In this document: positions 8,399 to 17,860 of the stretch, in pieces
How the letters are laid out: every line of letters begins with the position of its first letter
Numbering within the stretch: the stretch's first letter is position 1
From: Clostridiales bacterium UBA1234
Lineage (GTDB): Bacteria; Bacillota; Clostridia; TANB77; UBA1234
Reading direction: 5' to 3'
DNA length: 64,000 nt
NCBI GenBank assembly: GCA_002308995.1
Contig: DBWQ01000009.1
Span: 1 to 64,000 of the forward strand
Position numbers and translations under genes: made by a program
Notes under the pieces: model-generated
Database searches by the model: none
The model's input: only the letters and a program-made list of their open reading frames with translations
Told to the model about the DNA's origin: nothing

Positions 8399-10906
8399 AT
8401 GATAATTAGTTTAAAAACGGATCAAGTAACCGATCAAGTTGGAAATAAAGCAAAGAATTTAATAGAGATGAAAAACTACGGTTTCAACGTGCCAGATGGC
8501 TTTGTGATTGGTAGTAATACGTATAGCGAAGAAATAAAGCATGCTGGACTAGACAAAAAAATCGAAGGATGTTTAGCAAAGTTAAACAAGGAGAACACGC
8601 AAGAAATTAGCAAAGAAATTGTCTCTCTATTTGATTCTTTTGTATTTTCTGATGATACCCAAAATGAAATAAGCGAACGATTAAAAGATAACACGTTATA
8701 TGCCGTAAGAAGTAGTGGCACCAAAGAAGATATGGCGGATTATTCTTTTGCTGGCCAGTATCAATCTTTTTTAAACACCCCTAAAGAAGAGGTTTTAAAG
8801 AAAGTAATTGAGTGCTACCAATCCGCATTTTCTGAAGTGGTGCTTAGCTATTTTTTAAATCATCATATTTCTACCGATTTTTTAAAGATGAGTGTTATTG
8901 TGCAAGAAATGGTGCCGAGCGAATATAGTGGTATTTGCTTTACCATCGATCCCGTTTCTGGGAACGATAAAACGATGATTATAGAAGTGGGCGAAGGCTT
9001 GGGCGAGAATATTGTCAGTGGCAGAAACAAGCCTGAACAGTACTATTACAACTGGTATGAGAATACTTTTGAAATCACGGAGGGGAATCATTATTTAACC
9101 AAAAAAATGCTTCAAAAAATAGCCTTAGAATTTAGCAAAATTATGCAGTTCTTTGGCTATCCATGCGATATTGAATTTGCCATTGTGAAGGATGAACTCT
9201 ATATTTTGCAAGCGAGAAAAATCACCAAAATTCAGTATAAAGCCTACCGAGATATTTGGACTACCGCTGATTTTAAGGATGGTGGCGTTTCGGCAAGTGT
9301 CTGCACGCCATATATGTGGAGCTTGTACGAATATATTTGGGAGTATTCTTTGAAAAAATATGTGATCGATTCAAAGCTTTTGAAAGAAAAAGAAGTGGAT
9401 CGAAAATTGGGCGAAATGTTTTTTGCTCGTTGCTATTGGAATTTGTCAATGGTGAAAAAAGTGATGAGCAGGGTGGTTGGCTATAAAGAACGTGAATTCG
9501 ATAGCGAATATGGCATCAAGATGAACTATGAAGGAGATGGCCAAGTTACCAAGCTTACCTTAAAATCGTTAAAAGATATTATTATCATGGCGATTGCACA
9601 AAAAAAGATATTAAAAACAAGAAATCAAAATGCTGAAAAGTATAAAACAGATTTATTAGAAAAATATGAAAACTACCGAAAAATGTACAACAATCACGCC
9701 ATTAAAGATATCAAAAAAACGTGGTATGAATTAACACACGACGATTATATGCAAAGCGAATCGACATATTTTTGGCAAATTTTTATTAATACCGTACATC
9801 AGTCGCTTTATAAAGATGGATTATTAAAATATGTTTCGGAAAGTGACTATTTAACGCTTTTAGGAAGTATCGACGATATTTCGCATTTGCTACCATTTTA
9901 TGAGATGTGGGATGCGAGTAGAAAAATTAGAAATGATGAAAACCTTTTAACATACTGGCAACAAAAAAGTTTAGAAGAAATCGTACAAGATATTTTGTTA
10001 GGGCAAGAAAGAGAAGACTTTACTGAGGTACGAAAGATTATCGAAAAATATGGCTATCATTCGGATAAAGAATTGGATGTTTCGTATCCGTGCTATTATG
10101 AAGATATTGCGCCAATCGTGACAAATCTAAAAGAAATGGTCTCGCTAGAGGATACTTTTAGTCCGTTAGAGGATAAGAAAAAAGGAAAAGAAGCATACGA
10201 AAAAATACTTAAGCAAATCGAAGAAACTGTGAGCCGTAAGAAGTATCAAAAAATTGAGAAAAAAGTGCTAAATATGCGTAAAATGCTTTGGTGGAGAGAA
10301 GAATTTCGAGATGTTTCCACTAGATTTTATTATTTAATTAGAGTGTATACGATCGAACTTGCCAAAGAATTGGTGAAAGAAAAACTAATCGAAAATGCAG
10401 AGGATATTTGGTTTATAAAAGTGGGCAATCTTTGGGATTATCTAGATGGCAAACTTACCAAGAAAGATATTAAAGAAATCCTTGCTAAAAACAAATTGTA
10501 TTATCAGTCTTATCGTAATTATTTAAGTGAAAATGAAATTGGACAGGCGATTGAAGCGGTAGATGCTGAAATAGAAAATAAAAATCAAATCAAAGGCTTG
10601 GGTGCCAATAACGGAAAAATCACCGGCACGGCAAGGGTAATCGAAAGTTTTGATGAAATTAACAGGCTAGAAAAAGGAGATATTTTGGTAACCAAATTTA
10701 CCGATACCGGTTGGACACCAAAGTTTGCCATTCTTTCTGGAATTGTAACAGAATATGGAGGAATTTTATGCCATGCAGCAATTGTATCGAGAGAATATGG
10801 CATTCCTGCTATTGTGAGTTGCCGTGATGTGATGACAAAAATAAAAGATGGCCAAACCATTACGATTGATGGCACCAGTGGCATCGTAACCTTAATAGAA
10901 GAATAG
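8399..10906 (+). CDS. Rifampin-phosphotransferase-like (PPDK-type) enzyme, first copy
   Basis: An 835-residue cytoplasmic protein with three parts. The ATP-grasp domain (about 1-285) contains VRSSGTKED at 103-111 and the following FAGQ segment. A large variable helical middle covers about 285-740. The C-terminal swivelling phosphohistidine domain has the catalytic loop GGILCHAAIVSREYGIPA, with His792 as the expected phospho-carrier. The PEP/pyruvate TIM barrel of PEP synthase is absent. This is the layout of rifampin phosphotransferase, which turns ATP plus an alcohol into AMP, phosphate and a phosphoester. The middle domain sets the acceptor and is unrecognised. It starts 14 bases after the CarS-like gene and is followed by the UbiA-like gene. 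Given those neighbours, a lipid or prenol acceptor is more plausible than an antibiotic, but this is inference. Confidence 0.83.
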   Translation: MIISLKTDQVTDQVGNKAKNLIEMKNYGFNVPDGFVIGSNTYSEEIKHAGLDKKIEGCLAKLNKENTQEISKEIVSLFDSFVFSDDTQNEISERLKDNTLYAVRSSGTKEDMADYSFAGQYQSFLNTPKEEVLKKVIECYQSAFSEVVLSYFLNHHISTDFLKMSVIVQEMVPSEYSGICFTIDPVSGNDKTMIIEVGEGLGENIVSGRNKPEQYYYNWYENTFEITEGNHYLTKKMLQKIALEFSKIMQFFGYPCDIEFAIVKDELYILQARKITKIQYKAYRDIWTTADFKDGGVSASVCTPYMWSLYEYIWEYSLKKYVIDSKLLKEKEVDRKLGEMFFARCYWNLSMVKKVMSRVVGYKEREFDSEYGIKMNYEGDGQVTKLTLKSLKDIIIMAIAQKKILKTRNQNAEKYKTDLLEKYENYRKMYNNHAIKDIKKTWYELTHDDYMQSESTYFWQIFINTVHQSLYKDGLLKYVSESDYLTLLGSIDDISHLLPFYEMWDASRKIRNDENLLTYWQQKSLEEIVQDILLGQEREDFTEVRKIIEKYGYHSDKELDVSYPCYYEDIAPIVTNLKEMVSLEDTFSPLEDKKKGKEAYEKILKQIEETVSRKKYQKIEKKVLNMRKMLWWREEFRDVSTRFYYLIRVYTIELAKELVKEKLIENAEDIWFIKVGNLWDYLDGKLTKKDIKEILAKNKLYYQSYRNYLSENEIGQAIEAVDAEIENKNQIKGLGANNGKITGTARVIESFDEINRLEKGDILVTKFTDTGWTPKFAILSGIVTEYGGILCHAAIVSREYGIPAIVSCRDVMTKIKDGQTITIDGTSGIVTLIEE

Positions 10907-10916
10907 GAGAATGAAG

Positions 10917-11816
10917 ATGTTTCAAAGAATACACGTTTATTTAAAAGAAAGATATCCCATCATTCCAAGGCTTATCTTGGGGCTTATCATCTTTTTAGAA
11001 ATTCATTTTATTGTCTTATTAAATAATGGCGTAACTAAGTTTCAAATTGGCATTCAAGAATTTGTGGGAGCCTACACGGTTTTTGCTTTTTTGTTATGGC
11101 TTCGTTTGGCAGATGATTTAAAAGATTACGAAGTAGATAAAAAGCTATTTCCAGAGAGACCTTTGGCGTGCGGAAAGACCACGAAAAAAGATGTGATGGT
11201 GATTGGTATCTTTTTTGAATCAATAGCAGTTGCTCTTAATATTCTTTTTATGAATAATATTTTGTTCTTTGTCATTTTGTATGTTTACGGCTATTTAATG
11301 AGCAAGTGGTTCTTTCAAAAGAGCAAAATACAGCCAAGTTTACCACTGGCTTTAATTACTCATAATCCTGTGCAAATGATTGTCAATTTATATATTATTT
11401 CTTTTACTTGCATCAAATATTCAGTGCCGGCAATCTCGCTTACAACAGCAATGGCACTATTTACGCTGTATTTTCCAGCCTTAATTTGGGAAATATCTAG
11501 AAAGATTAAAGCACCAAAAGATGAAAATGATTATACCACTTACTCTAAATTATTTGGCTATCAAAAATCCACCAGATTTGTGCTCATTGTAACACTTGTT
11601 GATATTGTTACCAATATCATTTTGGTGTGGAACTTAAACAAAATCTCGGTAGTCATCTTACTAACCTTAGTAAGTTGGATGACGTATAAGTTTATAGAAT
11701 TTATGAAAGATCCAGAGAAATTTATTTTAGTGGAAAAGGTAGAAAGATATACCTATCTACAAGAAAGCACCATGTTACTGACCATTGTGGCATATCTTTT
11801 AATAGGTAAAATTTAA
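10917..11816 (+). CDS. UbiA-like membrane prenyltransferase
   Basis: A 299-residue protein with about eight hydrophobic helices. The first Asp-rich motif appears as ADDLKDYEVD (Asp66/67, 70, 74), a variant of NDxxDxxxD, followed by ERPLACGK, which matches the RPLxxG region of UbiA enzymes. The second motif is degenerate (EISRKIKAPKDENDY followed by YSKLFGYQKS, compared with the usual DxxxD...LG). UbiA proteins attach a polyprenyl diphosphate to an aromatic or glyceryl-phosphate acceptor within the membrane. ATG 10917 was chosen because AGGAGA at 10905-10910 directly abuts the earlier ATG at 10911. The stop overlaps the next start (TAATG). Its position between two phosphotransferase-like genes points to one pathway. 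Confidence 0.78.
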   Translation: MFQRIHVYLKERYPIIPRLILGLIIFLEIHFIVLLNNGVTKFQIGIQEFVGAYTVFAFLLWLRLADDLKDYEVDKKLFPERPLACGKTTKKDVMVIGIFFESIAVALNILFMNNILFFVILYVYGYLMSKWFFQKSKIQPSLPLALITHNPVQMIVNLYIISFTCIKYSVPAISLTTAMALFTLYFPALIWEISRKIKAPKDENDYTTYSKLFGYQKSTRFVLIVTLVDIVTNIILVWNLNKISVVILLTLVSWMTYKFIEFMKDPEKFILVEKVERYTYLQESTMLLTIVAYLLIGKI

Positions 11817-14179
11817 TGTTGGGTAGCAAATATGAAAATTTGGTAAAGTTAAAAGAAAATGGTTTTCAGGTTGCTGATTTTGAAATCATTCGCTTTGAGG
11901 ATGCCCTAGAAAATCCAGAAAAAATAGGGGAGATTTTAAAAGAAAATCAAGGAAAAACTGTGCAAGAATTAAGCAATCTTTTGAAAAGCTTTTTAGAGGA
12001 AAATCTCAAAAAAGATTTTGCTCTTACTTTGTCGTTCGAAAAATATGCGGTGCGTTCTTCATGCAATATTGAAGATAGTGAAACTGATAGCTTTGCAGGG
12101 CAATTTGATACGTTTTTAAATGTTTCTAAGGAAAACTTAAATGAGAGTATTATGAAGTGCTTTCAGTCTCTATATCACGAAAATGTACTAACCTATGCTC
12201 AGCAGAAAAACATTGCTATCACCGATTTAAAAATGAACGTGATTGTGCAAAAGATGGTTCTATCGACCTATTCGGGTGTAATTTTTACAGCAAATCCGCA
12301 AGGCATTTTGAACGAAAGTGTGATTGTGGTAGGAGAAGGCCTAGGAGAAAATGTGGTAGCGGATAAAATTAAAACCACCAGTTACTACTACAATCTTACT
12401 GATAAAGTGTATTACTATGAAGGTGAGAAGGATTATTTAAGTAGGGAGCAAATTGAAGAATTAATTCAAATTTCGCAAGATGTTACTAACTTACTTGGTA
12501 AGTACTTAGATATTGAATTTGGCATTGAGAATAGCCAAGTATATCTCTTACAAGCAAGAACGATTACAACGATAGAGGATACAAATCCTCTTATTTTAGA
12601 TAACAGTAATATAGTGGAAAGCTATCCAGGAATTAGCCTTCCTCTTACGATATCCTTTGTTCATTCTATTTATAGTGGCGTGTTTGAAGGCGTTAGTAGA
12701 AGAATTTTGAAAAACGAAAAAGAACTATCCAAACATACCGATGTATTTCTAAATATGGTGGGCTCTTCTAATGGAAGGCTTTACTACAAAATCAGCAATT
12801 GGTATACGCTGATTAAATTCTTGCCATTTAGCAAAAAAATTATTCCGGTATGGCAAGAAATGCTAGGGGTAAAAAACAAAAAATATGATCATGAAAAAGT
12901 TGAGATTTCTTTTTTCAATCGCATGATGACCTATATTTATTCTTTTTATGAACTAGCTAGCGTGCCGAAAAACATGGAAAAGTTGAATCAAAAATTTGTC
13001 ACTATTTTTGATAATTTTTACGAAAAATTTAGTCCTGATTTAGACGAAAAGGAAGTTATCGAATTATACAATCAAGTAGAAAAAGAAGTGCTTTCGTGTT
13101 GGGATATCACGCTTCTTAATGATACTTATGCGTTTATTTATACCGGTCTTTTGAAAAAAAGATTAAAGAAAAAATATGACAACTATGAAGAAATGGCCAA
13201 TCAATTAATTTCTGGGATTACCAATATTGAAAGTATGAAACCAATTCGAGAACTCATTACACTGGCGTATGAAAAAGATAATCATTCTCCAGAAGACTTT
13301 CAACATAAAGTGGAGGAATATATTCAGCAATATGGCGACAGAAATTTAGAAGAACTAAAACTAGAAAGCCCAACGTTTCGAACAAATCCTGAAATTTTGC
13401 TAAAGAAAATAGAGGAATACAGGGAAGACCTCAATAGACTTTCAGAAATCTATCAAAATATGAATGCAAGTGAAAAACAGTTTGATAGGAAACTCGATGC
13501 TACCACCAAAAGAATTTTAAAAAAGTGTATGCTTGGCATTAAAAATCGTGAGATTTCAAGGCTAAATCGAAGCCGTATTTTTGGTATGGTAAGAAGCATG
13601 ATTTTAAGACTAGGCGAAATCTATCAAAGCCAAGGCTTGATTGAAAACCAAAAAGATATTTTTTATTTAACTATCGAAGAAATAAAGCAGATGGTGACGC
13701 AAAAAGAAAATAAAATGGAGATCATCCAAAAACGAAAAGAAGATTATAGGTTATACAAAAGCCTTCCTGCCTATACCAGAATTATTTTTATGGACAAAGA
13801 GTTTAACAAGCATCATACGAGTGTCAATACCAAATCGTTTTATCATCATACAAACGAATTAAGGGGAATTCCTTGTTCGAACGGAAAAGTAACAGGAGAG
13901 GCACTCTTAATTACGAATATCCATGAGATAGGGAGTGTAAAAGATAAAATTTTGGTAACGAAGATGACGGATCCTGGCTGGGTATTTTTGCTAGCCACTG
14001 CCAAAGGAATTATCTCTGAAAAAGGCTCGCTATTATCACATACCGCTATTATTTCAAGAGAGTTAAAAATTCCTTCTATCGTGGGGGTAAATCACGCACT
14101 ATCTTCTATCCAAAATGGAGATATCATTGAAATGGATGGCTCTACGGGAGTCATCACCATCCTTCAAAAAAATAAATAG
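11816..14179 (+). CDS. Rifampin-phosphotransferase-like (PPDK-type) enzyme, second copy
   Basis: A 787-residue paralogue of the protein at 8399-10906 with the same three-part layout. Its ATP-grasp part has VRSSCNIED (Arg80) and FAGQFDTFLN. A divergent helical middle spans about 265-690. The swivelling domain has SLLSHTAIISRELKIPS, with His742 as the predicted phosphohistidine. The N-terminus is about 14 residues shorter and begins directly at the GSKYENL helix, equivalent to GNKAKNL in copy one. The start overlaps the UbiA-like stop by one base (TAATG), a sign of translational coupling. The end domains are conserved while the acceptor domains differ, so the two enzymes probably phosphorylate different intermediates. 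No TIM barrel is present. Confidence 0.82.
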   Translation: MLGSKYENLVKLKENGFQVADFEIIRFEDALENPEKIGEILKENQGKTVQELSNLLKSFLEENLKKDFALTLSFEKYAVRSSCNIEDSETDSFAGQFDTFLNVSKENLNESIMKCFQSLYHENVLTYAQQKNIAITDLKMNVIVQKMVLSTYSGVIFTANPQGILNESVIVVGEGLGENVVADKIKTTSYYYNLTDKVYYYEGEKDYLSREQIEELIQISQDVTNLLGKYLDIEFGIENSQVYLLQARTITTIEDTNPLILDNSNIVESYPGISLPLTISFVHSIYSGVFEGVSRRILKNEKELSKHTDVFLNMVGSSNGRLYYKISNWYTLIKFLPFSKKIIPVWQEMLGVKNKKYDHEKVEISFFNRMMTYIYSFYELASVPKNMEKLNQKFVTIFDNFYEKFSPDLDEKEVIELYNQVEKEVLSCWDITLLNDTYAFIYTGLLKKRLKKKYDNYEEMANQLISGITNIESMKPIRELITLAYEKDNHSPEDFQHKVEEYIQQYGDRNLEELKLESPTFRTNPEILLKKIEEYREDLNRLSEIYQNMNASEKQFDRKLDATTKRILKKCMLGIKNREISRLNRSRIFGMVRSMILRLGEIYQSQGLIENQKDIFYLTIEEIKQMVTQKENKMEIIQKRKEDYRLYKSLPAYTRIIFMDKEFNKHHTSVNTKSFYHHTNELRGIPCSNGKVTGEALLITNIHEIGSVKDKILVTKMTDPGWVFLLATAKGIISEKGSLLSHTAIISRELKIPSIVGVNHALSSIQNGDIIEMDGSTGVITILQKNK

Positions 14180-14190
14180 GAAGTGAAAAA

Positions 14191-15255
14191 ATGAACTGTG
14201 TGCAGTTTGAAAACGAAGAAAAATATGTCAAGGATTTTATCAAGCTTTCTAAAAAAATCTATGGCAAAACTTGTTGTGAAGATGCCAAAGAAATCAAAAG
14301 CTTACTTCAAGGAACCCATCCACTTAGTAAGTATTTTAAGCTATATAAGTTTTTAATTTACGAAGAAAACGAAGTGGTTGGTAGATTTGCTATTACTATT
14401 TATCCAGAGGACGATACCGCCTATTTTGGATTTTTTGAATGCATCAATCAAAAAGAAGTGGCAAAGTGTATTTTTGATTCTGCTAGAAAATTTGCGAAAG
14501 AACATCACTTTCAAAAGCTGATAGGTCCTGTGAATGCGTCGTTTTGGCTAAAGTATCGCTTAAAAATTAATCTGTTCGAATTAGAACCTTATACGGGTGA
14601 GCCGTATAACAAGGAGTATTACTATCAAATGTTTTTAGATAATGGCTATCATGTGGCAGAGCATTACACCTCCAATCGTTACAAAAGCATCGACGAGAGT
14701 TATCAAAACGAACTATTTTCTAGTCGTTATCAGACTTTTATTGAGCAGGGATATCGCATTGAAAATTTGAATATGGATAATTTTGAAAATGAACTAAAAG
14801 AATTATATCGCTTGCTCAGTGAACTATATAGTGATTTTCCAATCTATAAGCCGGTTTCTCAAGAAGATTTTTCTCTGGTATTTCGTAGTTACAAAAAGAT
14901 CATGAATCCCGAAATGACGAAGTTTGCCTATTTTAACAACAAGATGGTTGGCTTTTATGTGAGTGTGCCAAATTATCATGATTTGGTGGACAATGTGAAC
15001 TTGCCGAAACTAATAAAAATATTGTCATTAAAAAAGAAGCCAAAAGAATACGTAATGCTGTATATGGGAGTTGATCAAAATCATAGAGGACTAGGAAAGG
15101 CGATTGTGTATAGCATTATGACAGAGCTTATCAAAAGCAAATTACCAAGCATTGGCGCACTTGCCAGAGATGGCAAAGTAACGCAAAACTATGCAGAAGA
15201 ATTAATTGAGCAAAGATATGAATATGTATTGTTGGAGGAAAATTTAAATGATTAA
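14191..15255 (+). CDS. GNAT-family N-acyltransferase
   Basis: A 354-residue protein with a C-terminal acetyl-/acyl-CoA-binding GNAT core. YMGVDQNHRGLGKAI at about 290-304 is the Q/RxxGxG/A pyrophosphate loop on strand 4, followed by the helix VYSIMTELIKS. The N-terminal half (VVGRFAITIYPEDD, LIGPVNAS) resembles a second, degenerate GNAT fold, common in long family members that acylate amines or tRNA-derived substrates. AGGAAGTG lies before the ATG at 14191. It overlaps the ligase gene by 8 bases. Family placement is firm. The acyl donor could be a product of the neighbouring ligase, which is inference. Confidence 0.83.
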   Translation: MNCVQFENEEKYVKDFIKLSKKIYGKTCCEDAKEIKSLLQGTHPLSKYFKLYKFLIYEENEVVGRFAITIYPEDDTAYFGFFECINQKEVAKCIFDSARKFAKEHHFQKLIGPVNASFWLKYRLKINLFELEPYTGEPYNKEYYYQMFLDNGYHVAEHYTSNRYKSIDESYQNELFSSRYQTFIEQGYRIENLNMDNFENELKELYRLLSELYSDFPIYKPVSQEDFSLVFRSYKKIMNPEMTKFAYFNNKMVGFYVSVPNYHDLVDNVNLPKLIKILSLKKKPKEYVMLYMGVDQNHRGLGKAIVYSIMTELIKSKLPSIGALARDGKVTQNYAEELIEQRYEYVLLEENLND

Positions 15256-16678
15256 GATGAATGAAATCATGAAAAATGCCTATGAAAAATGGGCTGAGAA
15301 AGAGTACATTTTTGAAAAAAAGAATGGTGCATATCAAGCAATTACGATGGGAGATTTTTTAAGGAAGGTCAATAGCATCGCGCACGAATTAATCAAAAGG
15401 GGGCTACAAGACAAAAGAATCATTGTTTTTGGACCAAATTCTACTCATTATATGATGACAGATTTGGCGGTGTTTTCGTATGTTGGTACGAGCGTGAATG
15501 TGAACTGTCAAACCGAAAAAGAGGAGTTAGTCAAAATCGTCAAAGCACTTCAAATTGATGCTATTATCTATGATGAAAGATTAAAAGCTGTTTTTGACCA
15601 AATGAAAGAAGAAGTAGGAGAGATACAGTACCTTGGAATGCAGTCTTTTATTGAAAGCTTAAGCACGGATGACGAGACATTCGATTTAGAGGGAAGAGAC
15701 GAAAATCTATGTGCCAAAATCATTTATTCTAGCGGAACTACTTCCACCCCAAAAGGCATTATGCTTTCTATCAAAAATATTTTCTCTGGTTGGGAATCCC
15801 TTCAAAGAAGAACCCCTTTTACCGAAAAAGATGTAGTTTATTTATTCTTGCCACTTCATCATACATATGCCAATATCTATAATTTTATTTATTCGCTATT
15901 ATCTGGCTTAAGTATTTATCTATGTAGTGGCATTGATAAGATTGAAGAAGAATTACTAGAAGTCAATCCAACCATATTTTGTGGTGTTCCGCTTATCTAT
16001 AAAAGGATTTATGAGAACCATAAAGAGAATTTAAACACGGTATTTGGTACGAGAATTAAATATATGTATTGTGGAGGGACAAGATTTGATCCTGAGATTC
16101 GCAAAGCATATAAACTATGTGGCTTACCAATGTTTGAAGCCTATGCTTTAACAGAAACTGCCTCTTCGTTTAGCATTGAATATCCTAACAAAGATGATTA
16201 TGAAAGTGCCGGAACGATTTTTGAAGATATTGATGTGAAGATTATCCATCAAGATGAAGAGGGAGTAGGAGAAATCATCGTTAAAGGCGATAATGTTTTT
16301 CTTGGCTATGCCAATAATGAAGAACTCACCAAAAGTGTCTTCACCGAAGATGGCTATTTCATCACGGGAGATTATGGCTATATCAAAGATAATAAGCTAT
16401 ATCTTGTGGGCAGAAGAACGGATATCATCATTGGAGATAATGGTGAAAATGTCTATGTGAAAGAAATCGAAAAAGCATTAAAAGAGTATTGCCAAGATGT
16501 TTTAAAAATACAAGCATCTTTGGTAGATGGTAAAATTCATTATAAAATCTTTATTCATAAAGATAGCCAAGCTAATATTGATGCGATTATTGAAGAATAC
16601 AATAGCAAAGCAACGAAAAAAGACTGCGTTAAATTCTATGAAAAAGAATACACGGAGCAAATGAATTTGAAAGGTTAA
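15248..16678 (+). CDS. AMP-dependent synthetase/ligase (acyl-activating, ANL family)
   Basis: A 476-residue adenylate-forming enzyme. The A3 P-loop YSSGTTSTPKG (about 160-170), A5 ALTETAS, A7 TGDYG and A8 GRRTDIIIGDNGENV are intact. It should activate a carboxylate (probably fatty acyl) to the AMP ester and possibly a thioester. GGAGG at 15234-15238 supports ATG 15248, which overlaps the GNAT stop. The protein stops at MNLKG, exactly where the A10 catalytic lysine (xxxGK) is expected. Dropping one T of GGTTAAAC would restore a GK, so a frame break or an altered second half-reaction is possible. It closes the tight part of the 7.8-16.7 kb operon. Confidence 0.85.
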   Translation: MIKMNEIMKNAYEKWAEKEYIFEKKNGAYQAITMGDFLRKVNSIAHELIKRGLQDKRIIVFGPNSTHYMMTDLAVFSYVGTSVNVNCQTEKEELVKIVKALQIDAIIYDERLKAVFDQMKEEVGEIQYLGMQSFIESLSTDDETFDLEGRDENLCAKIIYSSGTTSTPKGIMLSIKNIFSGWESLQRRTPFTEKDVVYLFLPLHHTYANIYNFIYSLLSGLSIYLCSGIDKIEEELLEVNPTIFCGVPLIYKRIYENHKENLNTVFGTRIKYMYCGGTRFDPEIRKAYKLCGLPMFEAYALTETASSFSIEYPNKDDYESAGTIFEDIDVKIIHQDEEGVGEIIVKGDNVFLGYANNEELTKSVFTEDGYFITGDYGYIKDNKLYLVGRRTDIIIGDNGENVYVKEIEKALKEYCQDVLKIQASLVDGKIHYKIFIHKDSQANIDAIIEEYNSKATKKDCVKFYEKEYTEQMNLKG

Positions 16679-16725
16679 ACATGGACGTCCTCATGTCCAT
16701 AGAAATAATATTTAGGAGGAAACCA

Positions 16726-17838
16726 ATGGATAATCAAAGAGAAAAAGTAGTTGTTAAAACAAGTATTATTAGTATTATTGCCAATATTATCTTGGCAAGT
16801 TTTAAAGCTTTTGTGGGGTTACTTGCCCATTCCATCGCGATTGTTTCGGATGCGGTAAATAACTTAACGGATGCACTTTCGAGCATCATTACGATTGTAG
16901 GAACTAAGCTTGCTGGTAAGAAGCCAGATAAAAAGCATCCTTATGGTTATGGCAGAATTGAATATATGACATCACTCATTGTTTCGGGAATCGTGCTTTA
17001 TGCAGGTATTACCGCACTAGTGGAGTCGGTGAAGAAAATCATTCATCCAGAGGAGGCAGATTACAGCACCGTCACGCTAATAATTATTGTAGCAGGTATT
17101 TTAGTAAAATTTGCTTTAGGCTTGTATGTGAAGAAAAAGGGCAAAGAAGTCAATTCTGATTCGCTTGTTGCCAGTGGTTCCGATGCCTTTAACGATGCAA
17201 TTCTTTCGATTTCCGTTTTGGCATCTGCTATTATTTATTTACTATTCCATATTAGCCTAGAAGCTTTTGTGGGTGCGATTTTGGGCATCTTTATTATCAA
17301 AGCGGGCATAGAATTAATTAGAGAATCTGTCGATAATTTGCTTGGCGTGCGCATTGAAAGTGGCCTTGCAAAGCAAATTAAAAAGGAAGTCATGAAAGAA
17401 GAAAATGTGCAAGGTGCTTTTGATTTAACGCTTCACGATTACGGTCCAGACCAGTATTCTGGTTCCATCCATATCGAAGTGCCAGATACCCTAAACGTCG
17501 CACAAATTGATAAAATTTCAAGACGTATTACCAAAAATATTAAAGAAAAATTTGGTGTAACGTTACATACCGTTGGTGTGTATTCGGCCAATACTAAAGA
17601 TCAAAAACTAAAAAAGGTGCTTTCCGAAATGCACGATATCGTCTTCAAACATGATGGTATTTTGCAAATGCACGGCTTTTATTTTGATGAGCAAGATAAA
17701 ATGATTCGCTTTGATATTGTGATGGACTTCAAAGTACCAGATAGAGAAAAGGTTTGCCAAGAAATTTACGATGCAGTACAGAAAAAATATCCGGGTTACG
17801 ATATTAGTATCAATATGGATATTGATATTAGCGATTAA
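16726..17838 (+). CDS. Cation diffusion facilitator (metal efflux) transporter
   Basis: A 370-residue CDF transporter. Six hydrophobic helices occupy about 10-205 and include the SDAVNNLTDALSS metal-site segment and HPYGYGRIEY, both diagnostic of the Firmicute CDF group. The C-terminal cytoplasmic ferredoxin-like regulatory domain (about 210-370) contains DLTLHDYGPD and GSIHIEVPD. It exports divalent metals (zinc, manganese, iron or cobalt) in exchange for protons; the metal cannot be told from the sequence. ATG 16726 lies 5 bases after TAGGAGGA, so the upstream in-frame ATG at 16681 is rejected. A short ATGGAC/GTCCAT inverted repeat sits just upstream. Co-transcription with the preceding ligase is possible but a functional link is not evident. 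Confidence 0.9.
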   Translation: MDNQREKVVVKTSIISIIANIILASFKAFVGLLAHSIAIVSDAVNNLTDALSSIITIVGTKLAGKKPDKKHPYGYGRIEYMTSLIVSGIVLYAGITALVESVKKIIHPEEADYSTVTLIIIVAGILVKFALGLYVKKKGKEVNSDSLVASGSDAFNDAILSISVLASAIIYLLFHISLEAFVGAILGIFIIKAGIELIRESVDNLLGVRIESGLAKQIKKEVMKEENVQGAFDLTLHDYGPDQYSGSIHIEVPDTLNVAQIDKISRRITKNIKEKFGVTLHTVGVYSANTKDQKLKKVLSEMHDIVFKHDGILQMHGFYFDEQDKMIRFDIVMDFKVPDREKVCQEIYDAVQKKYPGYDISINMDIDISD

Positions 17839-17860
17839 GTTTAGAAAGGTAAATAAAGAT

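Noticed and set aside
8399..10906. Annotation as PEP synthase or pyruvate phosphate dikinase
   Set aside because: The C-terminal PEP/pyruvate TIM barrel is missing; the protein ends after the phosphohistidine domain.
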